A stretch of DNA of 64,000 nucleotides from SAR202 cluster bacterium Io17-Chloro-G6. GTDB lineage: Bacteria; Chloroflexota; Dehalococcoidia; UBA3495. This document shows positions 6,813-14,305 of the stretch, one piece after another (position 1 is the stretch's first letter; each line of letters starts with the position of its first letter). The translations under genes were made by a program, and so were the position numbers. A model generated the notes under the pieces. The model had not been told where the DNA came from. It ran no database searches and was given only the letters and a program-made list of their open reading frames with translations. The stretch spans positions 66,564 to 130,563 of the forward strand of contig MUCT01000033.1 of NCBI GenBank assembly GCA_002816585.1, written 5' to 3'.

Positions 6813-9101
6813 ATGGCAGAGAACATCGTACTGTCCAACACTGACTATAAAGTGGTTGGTACCCGTCCCATCCGCCACGACGGGACAGACAAGGTGACCG
6901 GGCGGGCAAAATACGGCGCAGATTTCCAGTCCGCCGGGATGCTGTTCGCCAAGGTCTTGCGTAGCCCCCACGCCCACGCCCTAATAATATCCATCGACAC
7001 CAGCAAGGCATTGGCCATGGCCGGGGTGAAAGCCGTAATCACCGGGCAAGACATGCCCGTGGTCCTAAAGAATGACGCGGATAATTCGGCCAAGACGGCC
7101 TCGGAAAAGGTTATGGCGTCAGCCAAAGTTCTTTACAAAGGGCATGCGGTGGCAGCAGTGGCGGCGACCAGCAGTCACGTGGCCGAAGCTGCCTTGGAAT
7201 TGATCGACGTTCGATATGAGGAGCTTCCCGCGGCAACCCAGGTCTTGGACGCCATGAAGGACGACGCCGGACTGCTCCACGACGACATGACGACGAACGA
7301 CCTTGGGGAACAGACTGAAAAGCACAGCAACGTGGCAACCCACTTCAGATACGAGTTGGGCGATGTGGAAAAGGGTTTTGCCGAAGCCGAAGTGGTGGTT
7401 GAACGGGAGTTCAACACAGCGACGGTACATCAAGGTTATATCGAACCCCAGAACGGCTCGGCTTTCTGGAACGCCGACGGCCAGATAACCGTCTGGTGCA
7501 GCACCCAAGGGGCCTTCACCGCCCGAGAAGCTTTATCCACGGTCCTGGACCAACCGGTATCGAAGATAAAGGTGGTCCCTATGGAGATTGGAGGTGGGTT
7601 CGGCGGCAAGATACCAATCTACCTGGAACCTCTGGCGGCGCTGCTTTCCAAGAAAACCGGCTTGCCGGTGAAGATGGCAATGACAAGGGCCGAGGTCTTC
7701 GAAAGCACCGGCCCGACCTCCGGAGCCAATATGAGACTAAAGATTGGGGCCGACAAATCGGGCAGGATCACGGCCGCGGAGGCTTACCTGGCCTATGATG
7801 CCGGCGCTTTCCCAGGTTCCCAAGTCACCATGGGCGCCCAATGCATGTTTTCGCCGTACTCCATCGAGAACGTTAAAGTGGACGGCTACGACGTGGTGGC
7901 GAATAAGCCGCCGGTTGCCGCCTACCGGGCTCCCGGCGCGCCCATCGCGGCCTTTGCCGGCGAGACGGTGATGGACGAGATTGCCGAAAAACTTGGGATG
8001 GACCCCATTGAAATCCGATTGCTTAACGCCAGCAAAGAGGGTACGGAGCGGCTCGAATCGCCCCCATTCCCAGTTATCGGGAACGTTGAGTGCCTGGAAG
8101 CCGCACGGGACTCGGAACAGTACAAGACCAAGCTCAGCGGGAAGCACCGGGGCCGGGGCGTCGCCTCCGGATTCTGGTTCAACATCGGTCTTCAGTCCAG
8201 CGCGGCCATCAGCGTAAACGCCGACGGCACCATCAACCTGGTGGAAGGCTCCACCGACATCGGCGGCTCAAGGGCCTCCCTCGCCATGCAGGCGGCTGAA
8301 GTGCTGGGAATCCCCGCCGAGGATGTGCGGCCGAGCGTTGGTGACACCGAGTCGGTGGGTTACACCTTCTTGACCGGCGGGAGCCGCACCACCTTCGCCT
8401 CCGGTTGGGCGGCCCATAACTGCGCCCAGGAAATCCGAAGCAAGATGATTGACCGGGCCGCTGGCATCTGGGATGTCTCGGCCGACGACGTGACGTTGGC
8501 CGACGGCGTTTTCCAGCACAAGTCGGACCCCGACTTGAAGTTCACTTTTAGAGAGTTGGCTGGCCAACTTAACCGGTCGGGCGGGCCCATCTCCAGTCAA
8601 GTCAGCGTGGACCCCAGGACCGCGGGCAGCGCCTTCGCAACCCACGTGGTGGACGTGGAGGTGGATACCGACACCGGAAAGGTGACGGTGCTTGATTACA
8701 CCGCTGTCCAGGACGCCGGCAAGGCCATTCACCCCAGTTACGTTGAAGGTCAGATCCAGGGCGCCGTAGTGCAAGGCATTGGCTGGGCTCTCAACGAGGA
8801 GTACCGGTTCAACAAAAGCGGCGTTATGGAGAACTCTACTTTCTTGGACTACCGGATGCCAACCAGCTTGGACCTCCCGATGATCAGCACGGTAATCGTG
8901 GAGGTGGCAAATCCAGGCCACCCATACGGAGTTCGGGGGGTGGGAGAAGTGCCCATCGTTCCTCCCATGGCGGCGGTGGCCAATGCAATCTACGACGCAG
9001 TGGGCGTGAGGATGACCGAGTTGCCCATGTCGCCAGCGGCAGTGCTGGAGGCCCTTTGGGCCAAAGACGGTGAGCCGGCAGGCCTGCAAGCCGCCGACTA
9101 G
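6813..9101 (+). CDS. Xanthine dehydrogenase family molybdopterin-binding large subunit (orphan)
   Basis: 762 residues, typical for XdhA/CoxL-type large subunits. The N-terminal domain reads DGTDKVTGRAKYGAD and SPHAHA. The molybdopterin region has GGGFGGKI near residue 265, AYRAPGAP near 370 in place of the AYRCSFR loop of form I CO dehydrogenase or the AYRGAGR loop of form II, and near the C-terminus GVRGVGE, whose Glu is the catalytic base of the family. It should hydroxylate an aromatic, heterocyclic or aldehyde substrate using water and pass electrons to FeS and FAD partners. Neither the 2Fe-2S small subunit nor the FAD medium subunit is next to it. GAGGT precedes the ATG at a usable distance. 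Substrate cannot be assigned. Confidence 0.9.
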   Translation: MAENIVLSNTDYKVVGTRPIRHDGTDKVTGRAKYGADFQSAGMLFAKVLRSPHAHALIISIDTSKALAMAGVKAVITGQDMPVVLKNDADNSAKTASEKVMASAKVLYKGHAVAAVAATSSHVAEAALELIDVRYEELPAATQVLDAMKDDAGLLHDDMTTNDLGEQTEKHSNVATHFRYELGDVEKGFAEAEVVVEREFNTATVHQGYIEPQNGSAFWNADGQITVWCSTQGAFTAREALSTVLDQPVSKIKVVPMEIGGGFGGKIPIYLEPLAALLSKKTGLPVKMAMTRAEVFESTGPTSGANMRLKIGADKSGRITAAEAYLAYDAGAFPGSQVTMGAQCMFSPYSIENVKVDGYDVVANKPPVAAYRAPGAPIAAFAGETVMDEIAEKLGMDPIEIRLLNASKEGTERLESPPFPVIGNVECLEAARDSEQYKTKLSGKHRGRGVASGFWFNIGLQSSAAISVNADGTINLVEGSTDIGGSRASLAMQAAEVLGIPAEDVRPSVGDTESVGYTFLTGGSRTTFASGWAAHNCAQEIRSKMIDRAAGIWDVSADDVTLADGVFQHKSDPDLKFTFRELAGQLNRSGGPISSQVSVDPRTAGSAFATHVVDVEVDTDTGKVTVLDYTAVQDAGKAIHPSYVEGQIQGAVVQGIGWALNEEYRFNKSGVMENSTFLDYRMPTSLDLPMISTVIVEVANPGHPYGVRGVGEVPIVPPMAAVANAIYDAVGVRMTELPMSPAAVLEALWAKDGEPAGLQAAD

Positions 9102-9118
9102 CCAAACCGGACCTTCAA

Positions 9119-9155
9119 CAGGCCAGGTCCCACCGTTGGGGCCTGGCCTGCTTTT
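9119..9155 (+). terminator. Rho-independent terminator after the molybdopterin gene
   Basis: CAGGCCAGGTCCC pairs with GGGGCCTGGCCTG (one G:T pair) around a short loop, followed by CTTTT. It starts 17 bases after the stop codon and separates this gene from the CMD gene at 9215. Confidence 0.85.
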
Positions 9156-9214
9156 ATGCAACGGCCCGACGCAGCCGGTGACTACATCATTTTGATTTAT
9201 TCAGGAGGGCCCGC

Positions 9215-9763
9215 ATGACCAGAGTGCCATACGCAACCAGGGAGAGCATGGACGCCGCCGGACAGGCGGTTTGGGACGAGATTGAAACCAGCCGCGGTGG
9301 CGTTGCCAGAAACTACGCCGCCTTGCTCAACAACCCCCAGGCTTCCGGAGCCATGGCCGGTTTGGGCGGCTACGCCCGGTTCGAGACGCCCCTGGACGCC
9401 AGGGTCAAGGCCCTGGCCGTACTCACCGCCGCCCGCGAGGCCTGCGGCCACTACGTTTGGACGGTGAACCAACCGGCGGCTAAATCCGCGGGTCTTTCCG
9501 ACGAAGTCATCGCCGCCATCCGTGAATACCGAGCCCCCGCGGGCCTGGACGCCTCGGACGCGTCGATCGTTCAATTCGTGCTGGAAATACTCCGCCAACA
9601 CCGGGTTTCCGACGCCACGTTCGAGGCCGCGCGGGCCATCGTTGGCGACGCCGGTATCGTGGATATTCTGGTCGTGAGCGGGTATTACCACACCCTGGCC
9701 CACAGCCTTCAGGCTTTGGAGGTTGACCTGCCCGAGGGCACCACGACCGCCCTTACTTACTGA
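9215..9763 (+). CDS. Carboxymuconolactone decarboxylase (AhpD-like) family protein
   Basis: 182 residues, all-helical. The core motif AREACGHYVWTVNQPAA near residues 75-92 places the family Glu and His, but only one Cys is present, so the CxxC peroxidase pair of true AhpD is missing. Members of this branch act as decarboxylases, dehydrochlorinase-like enzymes or unknown catabolic proteins. A consensus AGGAGG lies seven bases before the ATG. A second paralogue is encoded at 53133-53681. The gene stands alone between a terminator and the dual-OB gene. Function beyond the family level is not known. Confidence 0.85.
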   Translation: MTRVPYATRESMDAAGQAVWDEIETSRGGVARNYAALLNNPQASGAMAGLGGYARFETPLDARVKALAVLTAAREACGHYVWTVNQPAAKSAGLSDEVIAAIREYRAPAGLDASDASIVQFVLEILRQHRVSDATFEAARAIVGDAGIVDILVVSGYYHTLAHSLQALEVDLPEGTTTALTY

Positions 9764-9809
9764 ATCCGCCAATCCAGCCATCGGAATCAACACGGGGTGG
9801 GCGCCCAAA

Positions 9810-10574
9810 TTGGAAATCGAATTCATTTGCTTGGCGAACTCAAGACTGCGAGACGGCAGGTCTGTTGCGGGCCTCCGGACCGACGGAGGCGGCTGGGTGC
9901 GCATGGTCAGCCGCGACGGTCCGTTGGAGCGGAAAATCTACACCATGGATGACGGCCGCGAGGTCGGATTGCTGGATGTAGTGCGGGCTCAGGCAATCGG
10001 GCCTCACCCGGTGAATAATCAGCCCGAGAATTATCTGGCGGCCGGGCCCAGGCCGGGAATATTGGGTGCGGGCTTGGATTCCGTTTTCGGCTCCAAACGC
10101 TGGCAGCCGGGAGGGCAAGTAGAACTGGCCAACGCGCCACCGGTTTTGGACCCGCTCATTCGCAAAGGACCCGACCTCTTCGGCAGCCAGCGGGACCGGG
10201 AGGACCTCACGACCTTCGATGGCATCTCGGCAATAACTTCCCTGACCATGGTTGAACCAGACTCGCCCGTTTGGGAGATCATAACCTCATTTCGAGGCCA
10301 AGGCGGCGAACGCCAGATTCGAGCTCGGTTCGTCCTAGATGGGGCGGAATATAGCCTGCCGGTGACAGACCCCCAATGGGAGGAACGCTGCAAGGTCCTG
10401 GGGTATGGCGCCCATACCAACTTTCAGTTGCTGGTGGAAGAGTCAGACCGGGTATTGCTCACAATCAGCTTGGACGAGCCTGACTTCAGCAACAACCCAG
10501 AGGGTGAGTGTTTCAAGAGCGTTGCCGGCGTTATCCTGCTGCCAGGCGCAAAAGAAGCCGGAACCAAGGATTAA
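9810..10574 (+). CDS. Dual OB-containing domain protein of unknown function
   Basis: About 254 residues from a TTG at 9810, preceded by GGGGTGG. An ATG at 9723 would overlap the upstream gene by 41 bases and add 29 residues that look like out-of-frame reading of it. The recognisable feature is the start, IEFICLANSRLRDGRSVAG followed by GGWVRMVSR, which is the characteristic opening of proteins with two OB-like beta-barrels often seen with phage-defence or nucleic-acid contexts. Later segments are YSLPVTDPQWEERC and, near residue 225, LLTISLDEPD. No catalytic motif is visible. The two-barrel assignment rests on pattern memory of the ICLANSRK opening, so treat it as tentative. Confidence 0.6.
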   Translation: MEIEFICLANSRLRDGRSVAGLRTDGGGWVRMVSRDGPLERKIYTMDDGREVGLLDVVRAQAIGPHPVNNQPENYLAAGPRPGILGAGLDSVFGSKRWQPGGQVELANAPPVLDPLIRKGPDLFGSQRDREDLTTFDGISAITSLTMVEPDSPVWEIITSFRGQGGERQIRARFVLDGAEYSLPVTDPQWEERCKVLGYGAHTNFQLLVEESDRVLLTISLDEPDFSNNPEGECFKSVAGVILLPGAKEAGTKD

Positions 10575-10775
10575 ACCCGAGCCCCGAATTAGTCAAAAAA
10601 GAGCGGCCGGTCCGCCTAGGCGAGGGAGCCGCTGAGGGAGCGGCCCACGACCGGTCGCTGAGCAACCAATTCTACAATCAGATCGGCCCGTGGTCAACAC
10701 GTTGGCGGCTCGGCTCGTGGTCAACCGGTCGAGCAGCCAGGCCTGAACCGGAAACCGGCCGGAGGGAGGAACCCC
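10575..10775. other. Non-coding gap with imperfect GC-rich repeats
   Basis: This 201-base gap contains two near-copies of CGGCYCGTGGTCAACMSG around 10684 and 10710, a related CGGCCCACGACCGGTCG around 10640, and GAGGGAGC twice near 10623 and 10633. No ORF, tRNA or clear promoter was seen. It ends in the GGAGGGAGGA ribosome binding site of the next gene. Confidence 0.4.
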
Positions 10776-11105
10776 ATGGGAGACTATGTATATCTAGTGC
10801 AGATGGACATTCCCGCAGAGTTGGAAGACGAGTTCAACCGGGTTTACGACACCGAACACGTACCCAATATCGTACAGGCGCCGGGCGTCAACGGGTGCGT
10901 GAGATACAGGGTGGGATCGACGAATAAGGATGGGATGGCGAGGTACGCCGCCCTATATGACATCGATTCGCCCGAGGTGCCGACCTCGGCTGGGTGGCTG
11001 AATGAGTCTGAGAAGGGAGATTGGCCAACACAGATCCGGCCCCACGCCACCAACCGGTCGCACACTATTTACAAAAAGATTGGGAAGTCACGAACGGCCG
11101 GGTGA
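10776..11105 (+). CDS. Dimeric alpha/beta-barrel (EthD-like) protein, single domain
   Basis: 109 residues. The sequence VYLVQMDIPAELEDEFNRVYDTEHVPNI has the strand-helix opening of EthD-like ferredoxin folds, with the conserved acidic and His positions before VP. It is about half the length of the tandem protein at 2180-2839 and resembles its single units, so the two are probably paralogues. GGAGGGAGGA lies six bases before the ATG. The stop codon abuts the stop of the convergent Lrp-type gene at 11106 with no space for a terminator. A ligand-binding or small catabolic role is possible, but no function is assigned. Confidence 0.68.
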   Translation: MGDYVYLVQMDIPAELEDEFNRVYDTEHVPNIVQAPGVNGCVRYRVGSTNKDGMARYAALYDIDSPEVPTSAGWLNESEKGDWPTQIRPHATNRSHTIYKKIGKSRTAG

Positions 11106-11336
11106 TTAAGCGGCGACGCAGGTGATGGTGCGGATCACTCCAGGGATGGACTGGACCCGGCCGGTTACCAGGTCGGCCATTGAAACCATGTCAGGCGCCT
11201 CTATCTGGGCGATAATGTCGAAATCGCCAGTGATAATGTCAGCCGACGGAACGCCAGACAAGGACCGGAGGGCCGTAACGACATCCCGGGACTTGCCCAC
11301 TTGCGTTTCGATCAAAATATAGGCCCTAGTCGGCAC
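11106..11336 (-). CDS. Stand-alone Lrp/AsnC ligand-binding (RAM) domain protein
   Basis: 76 residues, starting with GTG at 11336 behind AGGAGAG. The whole protein is a single RAM/ACT-like fold: AYILIETQVGKSRDVVTAL, ITGDFDIIAQIEA and IPGVIRTITCV. The DNA-binding helix-turn-helix of full Lrp/AsnC regulators is absent and there is no room for it upstream. Such stand-alone domains bind amino acids or other small molecules and can form rings or mixed oligomers with full regulators. Its target is unknown. It lies 84 bases downstream of the RidA gene on the same strand, which also deals with amino-acid by-products, so a joint role is plausible. Confidence 0.85.
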   Translation of the reverse strand: MPTRAYILIETQVGKSRDVVTALRSLSGVPSADIITGDFDIIAQIEAPDMVSMADLVTGRVQSIPGVIRTITCVAA

Positions 11337-11420
11337 CTGAACTCTCCTGCGTGCCCCGGCAATTCGTGATCCGGCTTTGATTGATACGTGGACGCCGGCA
11401 TTCCCAGCGAGTCTCGGACC

Positions 11421-11807
11421 TTAGTCCGAGATATAAGCCGTGCTGGTGACTTCGACCAAGTTGTTGGCGTCGCCAAAGTTGACAACGATCGTGGTCCGCG
11501 CGGGGCGGTCCTTAGTGAAGAACTCGGCGTAGACCTCGTTGAAGCCCGGCAGGTCATCACGGTTCGAGACGTAGCAAGTGTTGGTCAGCACGTTGTCTAT
11601 CGAGGAGCCAGCCGCTTCCAGGATCAAGGAAATCCGTTCCAACGCGTACCGGGTTTGTTCTTTTATATCTTTGCCAGTCTCGCCGTTGGTCGGATGGCGG
11701 CCGGTGTTCCCAGCCACAAAGACTAGGTTGCCGAGTTTCGTCGCCTGGGACAGGGGGGCCGCGCCGGCTGCAACCTTATCCGTGGCAATAATTTCTTTTC
11801 TGGGCAT
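11421..11807 (-). CDS. RidA/YjgF-family protein (enamine/imine deaminase type)
   Basis: 128 residues, the normal RidA length. The sequence PLSQATKLGNLVFVAGNTG is the usual N-terminal strand pair, ISLILEAAGSSIDNVL the long helix, and RPARTTIVV carries the Arg that in RidA binds the carboxylate of reactive enamines. Expected activity is hydrolysis of 2-aminoacrylate-like enamines or imines made by PLP enzymes, in the cytoplasm as a trimer. PLP-dependent aminotransferases are encoded elsewhere in the window. The ribosome binding site is weak (TAGGT). It may be co-transcribed with the downstream Lrp-type domain gene. Confidence 0.9.
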   Translation of the reverse strand: MPRKEIIATDKVAAGAAPLSQATKLGNLVFVAGNTGRHPTNGETGKDIKEQTRYALERISLILEAAGSSIDNVLTNTCYVSNRDDLPGFNEVYAEFFTKDRPARTTIVVNFGDANNLVEVTSTAYISD

Positions 11808-12149
11808 ATTAACCTACTTGCAATCGAAGACTATGGCCGCGAAGGAATCCTTGTAAGAAACGATTTAAGGGCGGCTCCGGCTGGAGTATTGCCCATTATA
11901 TCCGTGGTTATCCAGGTGTCAAACTGCCTCAATATCTACTTTTCTAATGCGAGGGAGGTCCGCAACGTTGCGTGACTCACCCAGAAACCGATAGAATGAG
12001 CCCACTATTAGCGTCGCACCCCTGTTATTCCGGGGCGCGGTCTGCAGGCGATTAACAAGACATGTGGAGCAAGTCCCATTGCTACGTCCACTGTGCCGCA
12101 GTGGCCAGTCGGCCCCATTCCCAAATCCAATTTGATCTGAAAGGGAGCG
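11808..12149. other. Intergenic region between divergent RidA and EF-G-like genes
   Basis: 342 bases with no convincing ORF; the open frames here lack coding character. The region must hold promoters for both flanking genes, but no good -35/-10 pair was picked out. AAGGGAG before 12150 is the ribosome binding site of the EF-G-like gene. No RNA gene signature was seen. Confidence 0.4.
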
Positions 12150-14198
12150 ATGCCAAACATGGATGCTAAAGACCTGAGAAACGTGGCTTTCCTCGGCCAC
12201 TCCGGTTCTGGAAAAACATCTTTGGGCGAGGCCGCCCTGTTTGCCACCAAAGCCACGACGCGAATGGGAAGCGTCACCGACGGCAACACCGTTTCAGACT
12301 ACGAGCCCGAAGAAGTGAAACGGGGAGGCAGCATCCAGACGACCTTGGTATCGATAACTGGGAATGATTCCAAGATCAACTTCCTGGACACGCCGGGATA
12401 TGACGACTTCCTTGGAGAGGTCGTGAGCGCCCTACGAGTGGTGGAGGGTGCAGTCATCGTGGTGGCCGCTCCCACCGGAGTGGACGTGGGGACCGAGCGG
12501 TCGTGGAACATGTGCGAATCGGCCCAGGTTCCCCGTATCTTCGTGGTCAATAAAATGGACCGGGAAAACGCCAGCTTCTCGCGGAACATCTCAGACATCC
12601 AGGCCAGCTTCGGCCGCCAATGCATCCCGTTCCAGATCCCGTTGGGTGACGCCCAAGATTTCAAGGGTGTTGTCAGCGTTGTCAACCCGCCGGCGGACAT
12701 ACCCGCCGAGATAGCCGACCAAGTTGCAGCGGCACGGGAGCGCTTGATCGAGGCGGCGGCTGAGAGCGACGAAGAACTCGCCGACCGCTACCTAAGTGGC
12801 GAGGAGCTCTCCGCCGAGGAGGTCATTTCTGGGGTGAGGACTGCGGTTCTGGCCGGCGAGTTGGTGCCAATTCTGGCCACATCCTCCACATCCGCCGCCG
12901 TCGGCATTGACGAGTTTTTGGAGACCACCCGTTCTTTCCTCCCCTCTCCGGTGGACGGCAAACACTCGGATTTGTTCAAGGGAAGCGACGCGGCCGAATA
13001 TAGTACCGACTCGGCCGGCCCACTGGCCGCATTCGTATTTAAGACCACCGCGGACCCGTTCGTCGGCAAGCTCTCGGTGTTCCGGGTTTACCAGGGAACC
13101 ATCAAGAGCAATTCTGAAGTCTGGAACGGCAACCGGGAGCAGGCCGAGCGCATCGGCCAACTATACCTGCCCAAGGGAAAGAACCAAGAAAACGTGTCGG
13201 AGATCACCGCCGGAGACATCGGGGCCATTGGAAAGCTGAGCGCGACGCTAACCGGCGACACTCTTTGCGCCCGGGACAACCCCGTAACCTTCCCCGAGAT
13301 CAAACAGCCCGTCGGCTATTTCCGGATGGCAGTTACACCCGCGTCCAAGGACGACTTGGACAAGATGTCCATGGCGTTGAGCAGGATCGTGGAAGAAGAC
13401 CCAACCCTCCATTTCTCCCGCGACGCTGGCACCAGCGAGTCCTTGATCACGGGTTTAGGCGACGCCCAGATCGAGGTTGCCCTGGAAAGGATCAAGCGAA
13501 AGTTCGGCGCCGACCTCCGGGTGAAGATGCCCAAAGTTCCCTACCGGGAGACCATCACCAAGATCACCAAATCCGAGTACCGCCACAAGAAGCAGTCGGG
13601 CGGCCACGGCCAGTTTGGACACGTAATTATCCGGCTGGAACCCCAAGACCGTGATCAAGGTTTCGAGTTCTCAACCGAGATTACCGGAGGCAAGATTCCC
13701 AAAGAGTACATACCCTCGGTGGAGAAGGGCGTGACCAAGGCACTGGACGAAGGGTCCCTGGCGGGTTTCCCGTTGGTCGACCTGAAGGCTGTGCTGTACG
13801 ACGGCAGCTTCCACGACGTTGACTCATCTGGAATGTCCTTTGAGATCGCCAGTATCCAGGCCTTGAAGCAGGGGGTCGGCGATGCCGATCCGGTGTTATT
13901 GGAACCGGTGGTCAAGCTTTCGGTGACCGTTCCCGATGCCTACACCGGCGAGGTCATCAGCGACCTGAATGGGAAGCGGGGCCGTATCCTGGGCATGAAT
14001 CCCGACAACGGCGTGACCCTCATCGAGGCCGTGGTGCCGCTGGCGGAAGTCCAGCGTTACTCTCAAGACCTGCGCTCGGTGAGCCAGGGCCGGGGCGCCT
14101 ATACGTTGGAGTTCGACCACTACGATCAGGTCCCGGCAAACCTGGAGCCCAAGGTGATTGAAGACGCAAAACGGGCCAAGGAACAGGAGTCCATCTAG
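12150..14198 (+). CDS. fusA: Elongation factor G-like translational GTPase
   Basis: 682 residues with the EF-G domain order. G1 is GHSGSGKTS at about residue 16, unlike the AHIDAGKTT of the main EF-G; G3 is DTPGYDDF near 79 and G4 NKMD near 134. Domain II, III and IV signatures follow, including RETITKITKSEYRHKKQSGGHGQFGHV and the C-terminal GRILGMNP. The G1 variant and the changed switch region (EEVKRGGSIQTT) match the EF-G2/FusA2-type paralogue rather than the main translocase, so the symbol is only at family level. Expected role is GTP-dependent movement or remodelling of the ribosome. It is a single gene closed by a strong terminator. The ATG at 12150 has AAGGGAG four bases upstream. Confidence 0.9.
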   Translation: MPNMDAKDLRNVAFLGHSGSGKTSLGEAALFATKATTRMGSVTDGNTVSDYEPEEVKRGGSIQTTLVSITGNDSKINFLDTPGYDDFLGEVVSALRVVEGAVIVVAAPTGVDVGTERSWNMCESAQVPRIFVVNKMDRENASFSRNISDIQASFGRQCIPFQIPLGDAQDFKGVVSVVNPPADIPAEIADQVAAARERLIEAAAESDEELADRYLSGEELSAEEVISGVRTAVLAGELVPILATSSTSAAVGIDEFLETTRSFLPSPVDGKHSDLFKGSDAAEYSTDSAGPLAAFVFKTTADPFVGKLSVFRVYQGTIKSNSEVWNGNREQAERIGQLYLPKGKNQENVSEITAGDIGAIGKLSATLTGDTLCARDNPVTFPEIKQPVGYFRMAVTPASKDDLDKMSMALSRIVEEDPTLHFSRDAGTSESLITGLGDAQIEVALERIKRKFGADLRVKMPKVPYRETITKITKSEYRHKKQSGGHGQFGHVIIRLEPQDRDQGFEFSTEITGGKIPKEYIPSVEKGVTKALDEGSLAGFPLVDLKAVLYDGSFHDVDSSGMSFEIASIQALKQGVGDADPVLLEPVVKLSVTVPDAYTGEVISDLNGKRGRILGMNPDNGVTLIEAVVPLAEVQRYSQDLRSVSQGRGAYTLEFDHYDQVPANLEPKVIEDAKRAKEQESI

Positions 14199-14230
14199 AC
14201 TTCTTAGCCTTGACAGTGATCAGAAATGGC

Positions 14231-14268
14231 AAAAAAAGGCCCCGGTAGTAACCGCCGGGGCCTTTTTT
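14231..14268. terminator. Bidirectional intrinsic terminator
   Basis: AAAAAAGGCCCCGG and CCGGGGCCTTTTTT form a near-perfect stem with A- and T-runs at both ends, so it can stop transcription from the EF-G-like gene on plus and from the convergent mutase gene on minus. Confidence 0.92.
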
Positions 14269-14305
14269 ACGTGTGGTCTTCGTCCGGTGGAGTGCCTCCG
14301 GTCGT

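Noticed and set aside
9723..9809. ATG 9723 as start of the dual-OB gene
   Set aside because: It would overlap the CMD gene and add residues that are an out-of-frame reading of it; TTG 9810 fits the domain start better, but this is not certain.
11919..12200. 93-codon frame on minus before the EF-G-like gene
   Set aside because: No ribosome binding site, no coding character, and it overlaps the EF-G-like start. Treated as non-coding.
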